Origin: VRUE01 sp963720805
GTDB lineage: Bacteria > Actinomycetota > Thermoleophilia > Solirubrobacterales > 70-9
Assembly (NCBI GenBank): GCA_963720805.1
Contig: CAVRGT010000010.1
Coordinates: 186,001 to 250,000, forward strand
Reading direction: 5' to 3'
DNA: 64,000 bases
Shown here: positions 36,367-44,790 of the stretch, piece after piece
Position numbering within the stretch: the stretch's first letter is position 1
Layout: each line of letters starts with the position of its first letter
Made by a program: the position numbers and the translations under genes
The notes under the pieces: generated by a model
Database searches by the model: none
What the model saw: only the letters and a program-made list of their open reading frames with translations
Told to the model about the DNA's origin: nothing

Positions 36367-36939
36367 CTACGCGAGCAGGCCGACGAGGAGCAGCAGGACG
36401 CCTGCTGTTGCGGCGGCACCGCCGCAGGCAAGCAGCCAGCGCCTGCGGGCGATGATCGAGACCGAGGCCAGCACGATCCCAACCTGGAGGCCGACCTCGG
36501 CCAGCTCGTAGTCGAGGTGCTGAGTGTTGGCGTGGTCGGCCGCGTCTTCGTCGGCCTGGATCTCGGCACTGAGGTGGGCGTCGGCGGGCCCCAGCTCCCG
36601 GGCGATCCGGTTCTCGTGTCGCAGCGCCTCAGCGGAGGCGCGGCGCACCTGCGCGCTGCCCGCGCTGAGGGCCTCCAGCAGCCCCGCGTTGCCGCTCGCA
36701 ATGTCGATCTTGACCCGGTTGCTCTCCAGCCGGGCCGAGGTGTCGGCCCGGTGGGTCTCACCGGTGACGACCTCCTTAACCGCCTCGTTGGAGAGGAAGG
36801 TCGCCAGGGCGAGGAACGCCGCCATCACCGCGACGGCAAGCGCCGCGTTCCGCCCGTAGTGCGGCCCACCGTGGCCGTCGGTCGCCGCGGCGACCCGGTG
36901 CCCCTCCTCGAACCGCTCATATGACCGATGGGCCTCCAA
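36367..36939 (-). CDS. DUF4337 family membrane protein
   Basis: 190 residues. An N-terminal membrane segment (AALAVAVMAAFLALATFLSNEAV) is followed by a long helical extracytoplasmic or cytoplasmic region, and two segments close the C-terminus (VGLQVGIVLASVSIIA; LLACGGAAATAGVLLLLVGLLA). The pattern fits DUF4337. It ends 23 nt before the SDR gene and probably shares its transcript. Function unknown. Confidence 0.7.
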   Translation of the reverse strand: MEAHRSYERFEEGHRVAAATDGHGGPHYGRNAALAVAVMAAFLALATFLSNEAVKEVVTGETHRADTSARLESNRVKIDIASGNAGLLEALSAGSAQVRRASAEALRHENRIARELGPADAHLSAEIQADEDAADHANTQHLDYELAEVGLQVGIVLASVSIIARRRWLLACGGAAATAGVLLLLVGLLA

Positions 36940-36944
36940 GGTCG

Positions 36945-37259
36945 TTACAGCCCAAACTCTTGGCGCCGTCCCTCGGGCACGAGGTCGACGTACTGGCGAT
37001 GGCGCTGGATGTAGTCGTTGACGAAGGGGCAGAAGGGCAGCACCGCCAAGCCCCGCTCTCGCGCATCGTCGAGGGCGAACGAGATCAGCTGGCCGCCGAG
37101 CCCGCGCCCCTCGAACTCTTCGTAGATCTCGGTGTGCACCAGCTCGATCAATTCGGGGTGCAGCCGGTACTGAAGAAGCCCCGCTCGCTTGCCGTCGACG
37201 CGGATCACGTAGCGCTGGCCGTCGGTGTCGTCGGTGATCGTGGTCTGCACGCCCGCCAT
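36945..37259 (-). CDS. GNAT-related N-acetyltransferase, YjdJ/COG2388 type
   Basis: 104 residues from ATG 37259. YVIRVDGKRAGLLQYRLHPELIELVHTEIYEEFEGRGLGGQLISFALDDARERGLAVLPFCPFV holds the acetyl-CoA loop (R-G-x-G-G/A type: EGRGLGG) and the Cys-Pro-Phe-Val motif of this short GNAT subfamily. The real target is unknown. Five nt separate it from the DUF4337 gene downstream, suggesting an operon. Confidence 0.85.
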   Translation of the reverse strand: MAGVQTTITDDTDGQRYVIRVDGKRAGLLQYRLHPELIELVHTEIYEEFEGRGLGGQLISFALDDARERGLAVLPFCPFVNDYIQRHRQYVDLVPEGRRQEFGL

Positions 37260-37329
37260 ATTGGCTGAATTGTCAGTTTCGGCAGCTTTGGGTCTTGTTG
37301 CGTGACAGCGGGCCGCCGAGGATCGCCCG

Positions 37330-37644
37330 ATGACTAAACGAAAAAGGCATGGCGAGGTCACCCAATACGACAAACCTCACTGGGACCCGCTGCTCAAACT
37401 CCTATCCGAGTACCTCGTCGCCGACTTTATGTGGATGCACGAAGTCGAGATGAAGGACGGAACCCGTCTGCACGCCTACAAGAACAGAGAAACCAGGCGC
37501 TACCTCCACCTGAGCACCGACGGTCGCGTCTTCGAGTACTGCGGCGAGGACAAATACCGCGAAGTGGAGATTTCGCTTGAGCTGATGGAACGGGTCCTTG
37601 CCCACGACAGACTCCGACCCTGCCACGACTGGGCGGATTTCTAG
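37330..37644 (+). CDS. Conserved hypothetical protein
   Basis: 104 residues from ATG 37330. The pattern KLLSEYLVADFMWMHEVEMKDGTRLHAYKNRETRRYLHLSTDGRVFEY is shared by a common small actinobacterial family; no catalytic motif is evident. An alternating beta pattern suggests a small barrel. Its GC content is lower than that of most neighbours. Confidence 0.65.
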   Translation: MTKRKRHGEVTQYDKPHWDPLLKLLSEYLVADFMWMHEVEMKDGTRLHAYKNRETRRYLHLSTDGRVFEYCGEDKYREVEISLELMERVLAHDRLRPCHDWADF

Positions 37645-37733
37645 ATGATTGATTCCACGGCGACGGCTGTGGCCGACCCCTTCTCGAGCCGTAAGTGAGC
37701 TGTCCGCGCATGTAGCGCGGCGCTGACTGAACC

Positions 37734-37769
37734 ATTTGCCCCCGTATGCGGGGGTCAATCGACCACTCG
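37734..37769. repeat. 36-bp dispersed repeat, copy 1 (inverted relative to copy 2)
   Basis: This segment matches the reverse complement of 43625-43660 at 35 of 36 positions. It contains a CCCCCG-TATG-CGGGGG hairpin and GGTCAATCGACC. Both copies lie in intergenic DNA; function unknown. Confidence 0.85.
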
Positions 37770-37838
37770 GCTCCAAGCGATCGCTCACGCCTCGGCGCCG
37801 ATCGCCAGGAGGGACGGTGGAGTTACCCTGTTCTCTCG

Positions 37839-38021
37839 ATGCTTTCCAAAGACCCTCGTAAAGCCGATTCGACACAGCCGCCGCCCGCCGCCGTTGAGCG
37901 GGCAGAGGACGAGTTGGAGGCGCGGCGTGACCGGCGTGCTTCGGCCGAAGCGCTGTTCGAGGCGATGGACGGAGGCCAGTTCGATCTCGATCTCGCCGCC
38001 GTCGATCGCTTGAACACCTAG
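37839..38021 (+). CDS. Small hypothetical protein
   Basis: 60 residues from ATG 37839: very charged, helical (ERAEDELEARRDRRASAEALFEAMDGGQFDL). No known domain. It ends 3 nt before the convergent monooxygenase-like gene. Coding is plausible from GC3 but not certain. Confidence 0.4.
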   Translation: MLSKDPRKADSTQPPPAAVERAEDELEARRDRRASAEALFEAMDGGQFDLDLAAVDRLNT

Positions 38022-38024
38022 CGT

Positions 38025-38321
38025 TCAGGCCTCGAGCTCCAGCACCACCTCGAACTTCTGCACGCCGGTGCGCTCGCCCATGGTGTTCTCTCCGCTTGGC
38101 GGCGACATCGAGTTCAGCGTCTCGTCGCCCTGGCGGTAGTCGCCCTCGCTCTCAAAGAAGGCGATCGCCAGCGTCTCCTTGCCCTCGGCGTCGTTGAGGA
38201 TCATGAGCTTTTTGGCCGGCACTCCTGGCGGCGGTCCGCTCTCGGCCTGGTCTCGTTCGCTGATCTCGGCCGCGGCCTTTGCTCCGTCGCCGCCCTTGAA
38301 CGTTGCCACTCGTGCGTACAT
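38025..38321 (-). CDS. Small dimeric alpha/beta-barrel (ABM-like) protein
   Basis: 98 residues from ATG 38321. MYARVATFKGGD ... PGVPAKKLMILNDAEGKETLAIAFFESEGDYRQGDETLNSM follows the ferredoxin-like pattern of antibiotic-biosynthesis-monooxygenase (ABM) domains. Such proteins are small monooxygenases or detox dimers; the catalytic residues vary, so activity is unproven. Confidence 0.65.
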   Translation of the reverse strand: MYARVATFKGGDGAKAAAEISERDQAESGPPPGVPAKKLMILNDAEGKETLAIAFFESEGDYRQGDETLNSMSPPSGENTMGERTGVQKFEVVLELEA

Positions 38322-38380
38322 ATCGCTCTCCTTTGGCTGGGATTCGCTCCGGTGCGAGGATGACACCTATCGACGCGCCG

Positions 38381-38809
38381 ATGTGGATTCAACGGACTAT
38401 CCGACTCGCCGCGCGGCCGCGCGGCTTTCACCTGGTCACGGCGGAGGTCCTCGAGGCGCTTCCAGAGCTGAGTGAGATCTCGGTCGGGATGCTGCACTTG
38501 CTGATCCAGCACACCTCGGCCTCGCTGGCGCTGAGCGAGAACGCCTCGCCGGAAGTGCGGCGGGATTTCGAGGCCTGGTTCGACCGGGCCGTCCCTGAAG
38601 GCGCCCCCTACTGGACGCACACCCTGGAGGGCGAAGACGACATGCCGGCCCATATAAAGGCGGCGCTGCTCGGGCCGTCACTGATGCTGCCGCTGAGCGC
38701 CGGCCGCCCAGCGCTCGGGACTTGGCAGGGCATCTACCTCTGCGAGCACCGCGATCACGGCGAGCCGCGCTCGCTGGTTGCCACCGCCTGGGGCGAGTCG
38801 GCTCGATGA
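38381..38809 (+). CDS. YjbQ family protein (UPF0047, secondary thiamine-phosphate synthase)
   Basis: 142 residues, ATG 38381 (38360 possible). FHLVTAEVLEALPELSEISVGMLHLLIQHTSASLALSENASPEVRRDFEAWFDRAVPE... HTLEGEDDMPAHIKAALLGPSLMLPLSAGRPALGTWQGIYLCEHRDHG is full-length YjbQ, with the conserved HTSA and HIK / GTWQGIYLCEHR signatures. YjbQ can replace thiamine-phosphate synthase weakly; its main role is unsettled. Its last ~130 nt overlap the 3' end of the ferric-reductase-like gene on the other strand as currently assembled. Confidence 0.9.
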   Translation: MWIQRTIRLAARPRGFHLVTAEVLEALPELSEISVGMLHLLIQHTSASLALSENASPEVRRDFEAWFDRAVPEGAPYWTHTLEGEDDMPAHIKAALLGPSLMLPLSAGRPALGTWQGIYLCEHRDHGEPRSLVATAWGESAR

Positions 38810-39643
38810 GCCGGAGTTCGAGTGGGCTTCACTGCCGGCGGACCCGGCACCGCCTTCTTCGGCCTTCGTCGCGGCGCCCGGCGGCCGTAGCGGAGCGACG
38901 ACGAGCGCGAGGACGAGCGCGGCGCTGCCGAGGACCATCAGCCGGAACCAGGTGCCGGCGCCGTCGGTGCCCGAGCCGAGCGAGTGGGCGACCGCGAGCA
39001 CGAAGACGACCACCGTGGCGCGGTGGATCTGGCGCCAGCGCTTGGCGCCGATCTTGCGGCGCCAGTAGAAGGTCGGACCCAGCAGCAGGGCGAGGTAGCC
39101 GGCGAGGATTCCCATCCCGGTCCAGAGCGGCCGGTATTCGAGCGTGAACGGGATCGTGATCCCGGTGACGCCGGGCTTGAGCCAGGCGTCACCGAGCAGG
39201 AGCACGCCGTGCGGCGCCGATCGCGACCAGCGCCGCCAGGGCGACCTGCTCGTGGACTTTGACCAGCTTGCGGTTCAGCCCCGGCCTGCTTGGTCAGTTT
39301 CGAGGCCATCAACAGGCCGATCACCACCGCCGCGGTGATCAGTAGGAAGGCGACGATCGCGGCCGAGCGCGAGGCCAGCCACCACGGGTACTTGGCGGGA
39401 TCCGGCTCGGTCGACCCCGCCGCCCTCCCGGCCCTCGCCGGACTGCTCCTCGCCCGCCGGGGCGACCTTGCTCGGGGCGGGCTTGGCCGCGCCGCTCTGG
39501 GTCGGGACCGGACACGGTGGTCGGGCCCGAGAACATCGTGTACGCGGCGAGGCCGGCCAGCGCCAGGACGACCGCGACGGCGGCGAGCTTGGTCCTCAGG
39601 CTCGGCCCCCTCGTCCGCGACACGGCTGGCGAGGCGTGCTCAT
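38678..39643 (-). CDS. Ferric-reductase-like transmembrane (haem) protein, frameshifted
   Basis: From ATG 39643, reading with several slips gives an N-terminal anchor (TKLAAVAVVLALAGLAAYTMF), a Pro/Ala linker, and a membrane core with about five segments. Conserved His occur in positions such as LVKVHEQVALAALVAIGAHGVLLLGDAW and IHRATVVVFVLAVAHSLGSG. This is the ferric reductase-like TM domain (bis-haem b) used to pass electrons across the membrane. It is the third gene of a coupled operon (ATGA with the gene at 39640). The stop shown makes the tail overlap yjbQ; a missed slip may place the true end earlier. Confidence 0.65.
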
Positions 39644-39908
39644 GGCGGCGGCACCGGTGAGGTCTTGGTGACGATCGCCGCGGCTTCCTTGGCCGGCGCG
39701 CTGTGCCGCCCTTGCCGGCGGCGGGCTGGGTGATCGCGGCGGGCGAGACGATGCCGGGGCCGAGGGAGGGGTCCCGGCCGCTTCGCACCTGGATCGCGAG
39801 CAGGGTCAGCACGACGAAGAAGAGGCCGAGCGAGGTCGTGATCACGGCCAGGGGGCTGACCGGCCCGCGGGCGCCGTTCGGGGCCGGCTTGTCGGGCACG
39901 GTGCTCAC
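39640..39908 (-). CDS. Small single-pass membrane protein of redox operon, frameshifted
   Basis: About 90 residues from GTG 39908, overlapping the lipoprotein stop in GTGA. SPLAVITTSLGLFFVVLTLLAIQV is one membrane segment; the rest is Ala/Pro-rich to a C-terminus reading APAKEAAAIVTKTSPVPPP when one slip near 39700 is corrected. Coupling on both sides (GTGA, ATGA) implies a fixed stoichiometry with the lipoprotein and the haem membrane protein. Confidence 0.55.
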
Positions 39909-40481
39909 TCCTCTCCGCAGGCCTGGAAGCCGTAACCGCGGGCGAACCCGGTCAGGGCGCGGGTCGAGTTGTCGAGCTCGGCGCGCAGGCGGCGGAGCAG
40001 CGGCACGTCGGCCGCGGCCAGGGCGCCGCGCGGATCCGTTGCCCGCAGCGCCAGTTGGCCCTTGATCGGCTCGAAGACGTTCGCCTTCAGCAGCGCCTTC
40101 TCGCCTGCCGGCTCGGGGACCGCTTCGATCTGTCGCAGCTCCTGCCAGCCGAGCGCGACCGTGCCCTCGTAGGCCTTGGCGGCCTCGGCCGAGTCGGCGG
40201 CGGAGCCCACCCGCTCCTGCTCCTTGCTGCGCTCGGGGTCGATCCTGCGCGCAGATCGCGTCGACTCGGGCCACGTAGGCGCGGCGGGCGGGGTCGGTGA
40301 CCTTGGTCACCTGGACCGGCTTGACCGACCGTGGCGATGAGGATTCTGGTGATTGCGCGGCGCTCGCCCGAGTCGTCGCTTCGGTTGTCTCTGCCTCGCC
40401 GCGCCGCTTGTCGCCGCCGCAGCTTGCGAAGCTCGCGACGAGGAGCGCGATGACGAGGATGGATGCGAGCCGGACGGCCAT
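39905..40481 (-). CDS. Lipoprotein of membrane redox operon, frameshifted
   Basis: About 192 residues from 40481: ASILVIALLVASFASCGGDK is a lipoprotein signal with the lipobox Cys at about residue 22. The first frame slips near 40230. The second part is helical (EAAKAYEGTVALGWQELRQIEAVPEPAGEKALLKANVF... LLRRLRAELDNSTRALTGFARGYGFQACGEE) with one C-terminal Cys. It is similar in style to small secreted actinobacterial proteins of unknown role. First gene of the operon, divergent from apbE by about 97 nt. Confidence 0.6.
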
Positions 40482-40578
40482 GTCACCACGCTAGGAGGGC
40501 CGTCTACCGTAAACATCCGGGGTCCGCCGTGGTTTTGTCGGTGTTTAACCGCAGTTCGGCAAGGAGGCTCTCGAGGTT

Positions 40579-41523
40579 ATGGCCGAGCACGATGTCGTCT
40601 TTGAGGCGATGGGATCGCAGGTCCGGCTGCTCATCGGCGAGCCGCGGAGGGACGCCGAACCCGCTGCGGCTGCGGCCGATCGCGCCCGGCGGTTCGTGGC
40701 CGACTTCGAGGCAGCGCTGTCGCGCTTCAAGCCCGACAGCGAGCTCTGCGCGCTGAACGCCGATCCGCGCGAAGTGGTCCCCGCCTCGGAGCTGCTGCGG
40801 GCCGCTGTGCGCGCCGCGATCGAGGCGGCGGAGCTCAGCGGCGGCTTGGTCGACTCCACCCTGCTCGGCGAGATCGAGGCGGCCGGCTACCTCGCCTCGC
40901 CGGAAGGTCCCGGCGTGCCGCTTGGCACCGCCCTCGCGGCAGCGCCGCCACGCCGGCCGGCGGGATCCAGGGCCGACCCGTCGTGGCGTCGCCTTGAGGT
41001 CGACGACAAGGCCGAGACGATCACCCGGCCGCCGGGCATCCGCCTTGACACGGGCGGGATCGGCAAGGGCCTCGCTGCCGACCTGATCGCCGGCCGGCTT
41101 GGCGGCTACGCGCGCTTCGTCGTCGACTGCGGCGGTGACATCCGAATCGGCGGCACCGCCGCGCTCCTCGACCCCTACGACGTCTTCGTCGAGCACCCGC
41201 TCAGCGGAGAGCGGGCCTACGCGCTCAAGCTCGGTCCCGGCGGCGTCGCCACCTCCGGCCTCAACGTGCGGATCTGGCGAGGGCCCGACGGTCGCTGCCG
41301 CCACCACCTGCTCGACCCGTCCAGCGGCGAGCCGGCCTGGACGGGCCTGATCGGCGCCACCGCCCTCGGCGCCACCGCGGTCGAGGCCGAGTCCCTCGCC
41401 AAGGCGGCGCTCCTCTCCGGCCCCGAGCTCGGCCGCGAAGTTCTCGCCGAGTTTGGTGGCCTGCTCGTCCGCGACGACGGCGAGGTCGAGACGGTGGGAC
41501 CGATCGCCGCCCGGCGCCTCTGA
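40579..41523 (+). CDS. apbE: FAD:protein FMN transferase ApbE
   Basis: 314 residues from ATG 40579. It begins FEAMGSQVRLLIGEP and has the RFKPDSELCALN motif, the metal/FAD loop LDTGGIGKGLAADLIA and DCGGDIRIGG, plus the C-terminal HHLLDPSSGEPA and ATSGLN. ApbE attaches FMN to Ser/Thr of extracytoplasmic redox proteins. It is divergent from a haem-b membrane protein operon, so it probably matures a flavin carrier in the same chain, but no FMN_bind substrate protein is visible in the window. Confidence 0.92.
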   Translation: MAEHDVVFEAMGSQVRLLIGEPRRDAEPAAAAADRARRFVADFEAALSRFKPDSELCALNADPREVVPASELLRAAVRAAIEAAELSGGLVDSTLLGEIEAAGYLASPEGPGVPLGTALAAAPPRRPAGSRADPSWRRLEVDDKAETITRPPGIRLDTGGIGKGLAADLIAGRLGGYARFVVDCGGDIRIGGTAALLDPYDVFVEHPLSGERAYALKLGPGGVATSGLNVRIWRGPDGRCRHHLLDPSSGEPAWTGLIGATALGATAVEAESLAKAALLSGPELGREVLAEFGGLLVRDDGEVETVGPIAARRL

Positions 41524-41532
41524 GCCTCGGCG

Positions 41533-43531
41533 TCAGCCCGTGAAGGGGTGCGTGGGGGTGGTGTTGTTGGGGGCGAGAAAGTCGAACCCGTCGGGGATGT
41601 GGAGCCGGCCGGGGCCGGTTCCGGGTTCGCCGGTGACGCCGTACTGCCAGACGATCTTCTTCGTCTTCGGGTTGATGATCACGACCCGGTCGCGGTAGTC
41701 GTCGTTGGTCGCGATCAGGCCGTTGGGCAGCCGCTCGGCGAGGCTCGGGTGGTTGAGCATCCGCTCGCCCGAGGAGGGGCTGTAGGACCAGAGGATCCTG
41801 CCGGCGCGGTTGAATTCGTAGATCCCGCCGGGGCGGGTGTAGTCGGCGACCAGGTAGCGGTCGGGACCCGAGCTGCTGGGGGTCGGAGGGGTATTCGATC
41901 GGCAGCTGCACGCTCCAGACCAGCTTGCCCGTGGGCGTGATCTCATCGATGTAGGAGCCGTTGACCTCGGAGACCAGGATGTTCCCGTTGGCGAGCGGGG
42001 TGTCGCCGTTGGGCGAGCCGAGCAGGCGAGGCGGTTCGTGGCTGCACGATTCGTGGCTGCCGAATTCCTTCAGGATCTTCTTCGCCTCGGAGATCATCAG
42101 TACCCGGCAGTTCTGCGCATCGGCGACGGTGACCGTGCCGTTGCGGAGCAGGTAGGCGTCGTCGGGCTCGTGCAGGTAGCCCGGTTCCGAGCCGGTCACG
42201 CCGGGGTGGCCGTAGGACCAGAGCAGCTTGCCGCCGGGATAGGAGAGCTGGACGATGCGCTCGTTCTGCTCCTCGTTGGAGATGATCCCGGCGCCGCCGT
42301 GGATGAAGAAGGCGTCGTCGGGGAAGTAGAACCCGCCCGGCGGCGCCGGGTGCGCGCGCGAGGGGAAGCGCCAGAGGACGTGCTTCTTGGCGTCGACGAC
42401 GAGCAGCCGGTTGTTGCCGCGGTCGGCGATCATCATCTGCCCGGCAAAGGGCGCGGCCGCCGTGGCGGCGGGTTTGGCCGGCTTGGCGACCGTCTTGTGC
42501 GCCACTTCGAGCTTGACCACCGTCGCCAGGGGCGCTTCGCCGGAACCGGTGCCGCCGATCAGGTAGGCGGAGGAGCCGGCCACGGCGGCGCCGCCGTCGG
42601 AGATCGGTTGGGGCAGCTTGCCGGCGGCGGAGACGCCCTTGGTCCCCGGTTCGAAGCGCCAGATCTGCGACAGCGGCGAGCCGCCGGCTTCCCCGCCGAG
42701 GACGTAGATGCTGCCGCCGAGCGCCACGGCGCTTGCGTGGGAGAGCGCCTGCGGCAGCCGGCCGACGACCCGGGCCTCTCTCGCCTCAGGGTCGATCTCC
42801 TGGATCGCGTCACTGGCGGAGCCGCTCGCCGTCTCGCCGCCGAAGGCGTAGATGCGCCCGCCGAGTGCGGCGACCGCCAGGTAGCGAGCCGGCGCCGGCA
42901 GCCGCGCGACCTGGGTGAAGCTCGACCCGTCGCTCGTCGCCAGGACCGAGTCGAGCGGCTTGCTGCCGTCGTAGCCACCAAGGACGTAGGCGGTCTTGCC
43001 GACGGTCACGGCGCTGAGATCGGAGCGCACGCTGGGCAGCTGCCCGGTCGCTTCGGCACTGGTTCCGGCCGCAACGACTCCGCCCGGCGCCGCGAGCGCC
43101 TGGACCGCGTCGGTGCTCGCTTCCGTGCCGCCGCCGAAGACAAGCACGCGTTCGCCGAGCAGCGCCGCGGCGGCGTCGTGCAGCGGGCCCGTCAGCGATC
43201 CCGCTTCGCTCAGCTTGCCGCCGACGGAGTCCAGCTGGAAGACACCGCCGGCGGAGTTGCTCGTGGAATCGAGGCCGCCGAGGATCAGCGGGCCTTTCTT
43301 CGTCGCGACGACGGCCTCTCCGGAGATCGGTGCGGGCAGGGGATGAGCGAGACGGGCGACGAGCACTGCCCGAGTGGTGGGTGCCGATCCGGCCTTGGAC
43401 GCACCGCCCCCACCAGAGCTGCCGCCGATCGCAATCGCGACGACGACGAGCGCGACGATCCCGGTCAGGAAGACGAGACGCCGCCGTCGCGCCCGCGCAG
43501 AGGTCGGGCGCCGCCGCCGCGATCGGTTCAC
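41533..43531 (-). CDS. Membrane-anchored kelch/beta-propeller protein, one frameshift
   Basis: About 666 residues from GTG 43531. Basic N-terminus then one membrane segment (LVFLTGIVALVVVAIAIGG). Residues ~60-360 hold five or six kelch repeats of the type ALGGRIYAFGGETASGSASDAIQEIDPEAREARVVGRLP. Residues ~385-660 form a second propeller with NHL/PQQ-like repeats (MIADRGNNRLLVVDAKKHVLWRFPS; VTVADAQNCRVLMISEAKKILKEFG). One slip near 41885 joins the last part to GPDRYLVADYTRPGGIYEFNRAGRILWSY. It is an extracytoplasmic double propeller, probably for protein binding. Confidence 0.8.
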
Positions 43532-43624
43532 GTCGCGACCATCACCGCACCTGCTTAAGCGCAGATGAATGAACGAGTAGGCAATTCTCAGGAAGCACCA
43601 GGTCCGACCAGAGCGACTCGGCAA

Positions 43625-43660
43625 CGAGTGGTCGATTGACCACCGCATACGGGGGCAAAT
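43625..43660. repeat. 36-bp dispersed repeat, copy 2
   Basis: Reverse complement of 37734-37769 with one mismatch. It lies about 95 bp upstream of the propeller gene on the minus strand. Confidence 0.85.
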
Positions 43661-43740
43661 CGACCAATCGTCCCGCGCGACACGAGAGGGCGATCGGGTC
43701 GCGGTCCAGTCCCACCCCGGCGGCTGAGCCGCCGGGGTGC

Positions 43741-44300
43741 CTAAGGCGCTTCGGGCGCGCCGATCTGCGGCGTCTTGAGCGGGGCGGCCATCCCCAGGTA
43801 GGCGACGATCTGGTATCCGCCGGGGTTGGTCTGGATCGGCACGTCCTTCCAGTTGTTGGCGAGCCAGACGTTGCCCGAGGGGTCGATCGCAACGCCGGTG
43901 TTGCGGACCAGGCCGTTGAAGCCGTAGCCGGTTCGTTCCGGTGAGATCGCCGCCCCCGTCTGCCTCTTGCCCGGCGGACAGTTCCGCGGGCTGGTGCCGC
44001 AGAGCTCGGTCAGCCGGCGGCCGCTGAAATTGGCGACCCAGATGTTGTTGTTGACGTCGGCGACGGTCGCCTGCGGCCAGAAGATGTCGCCGACTTCCCA
44101 GCCGCCTTCGCCACGCGCGGCACCCCGCCGACGCCCAGCGCCGCGGCGAGGCGGTAGGAGCTGCGCGGGACCCGGAAGCCGGCTTCGGCGCCGCCGCCGG
44201 GACGGCTGACGAGCAGGTACTTGACGGTGCCCGCGCCCGAGCGGCGGTAGCGCAGCGTGAAGGCGCCGCCGCGAGCGCTGCGGGTCTGGCCGAGGACCGC
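43741..44300 (-). pseudogene. Remnant of an NHL-repeat secreted protein
   Basis: The 3' part reads GGWEVGDIFWPQATVADVNNNIWVANFSGRRLTELCGTSPRNCPP... TGVAIDPSGNVWLANNWKDVPIQTNPGGYQIVAYLGMAAPLKTP, typical NHL/virginiamycin-lyase-like blades with a proper stop. Upstream of about 44100 the frame changes to an unrelated beta segment (GGAFTLRYRRSGAGTVKYLLVSRPGGGAEAGFRVP), and no start or signal peptide is found. This looks like the fused 3' ends of two genes, or a badly assembled gene. Confidence 0.5.
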
Positions 44301-44490
44301 CGGGTGCGTGGCGTGAAAGCAAGTTCTTTCTCCTCTGTCGACTCAAAACCTGGCGTAGCGTCAGAAGGAGATTCTCCGCCCCGCCTCGCACGCCTTCCCG
44401 CCCGGCAGCCCGCAGGCGCCGCCCGAGCCTGTAGAAAGCATGTGACAGCAGGCCCGCCGGGCCGTGCGCCAGCTACTTCAAGGAGACGAG

Positions 44491-44775
44491 ATGTCGATTA
44501 CGACCAAGGACGATTTGGCAAAGCAGGTAGCCGCGCGGACCGGGCTCGAGACGGGGCAGGCCAAGCTTGCGGTGGACGCGACGATCGAAGAGATCACCGC
44601 TCAGCTCGCGGCCGGCAACGAGGTTAAATTCACCGGCTTCGGAAAGTTCTCGACCGCCGCCCGCCCGGCTCGGGTAGGCCGCAATCCGCAGACCGGAGAG
44701 TCAATTCAGATCGCTGCGAAGACGGCAGCGAAGTTCAGTCCCGGAGCGGAGCTGAAGAAGGCCGTCAACGGCTGA
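44491..44775 (+). CDS. hup: HU family DNA-binding protein
   Basis: 94 residues from ATG 44491 with AGGAGACGAG before it. SITTKDDLAKQVAARTGLETGQAKLAVDATIEEITAQLAAGNEVKFTGFGKFSTAARPARVGRNPQTGESIQIAAKTAAKFSPGAELKKAV is full-length HU with the GFGKF and GRNPxTGE DNA-binding arm. It lacks the Lys/Ala-rich tail of mycobacterial HupB. A dimeric nucleoid protein; it appears monocistronic. Confidence 0.95.
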   Translation: MSITTKDDLAKQVAARTGLETGQAKLAVDATIEEITAQLAAGNEVKFTGFGKFSTAARPARVGRNPQTGESIQIAAKTAAKFSPGAELKKAVNG

Positions 44776-44790
44776 AAGCCGGCTGATCGC

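Noticed and set aside
42038..43558. 506-residue plus-strand frame opposite the kelch gene
   Set aside because: Composition of a shadow frame; the minus strand has regular kelch repeats.
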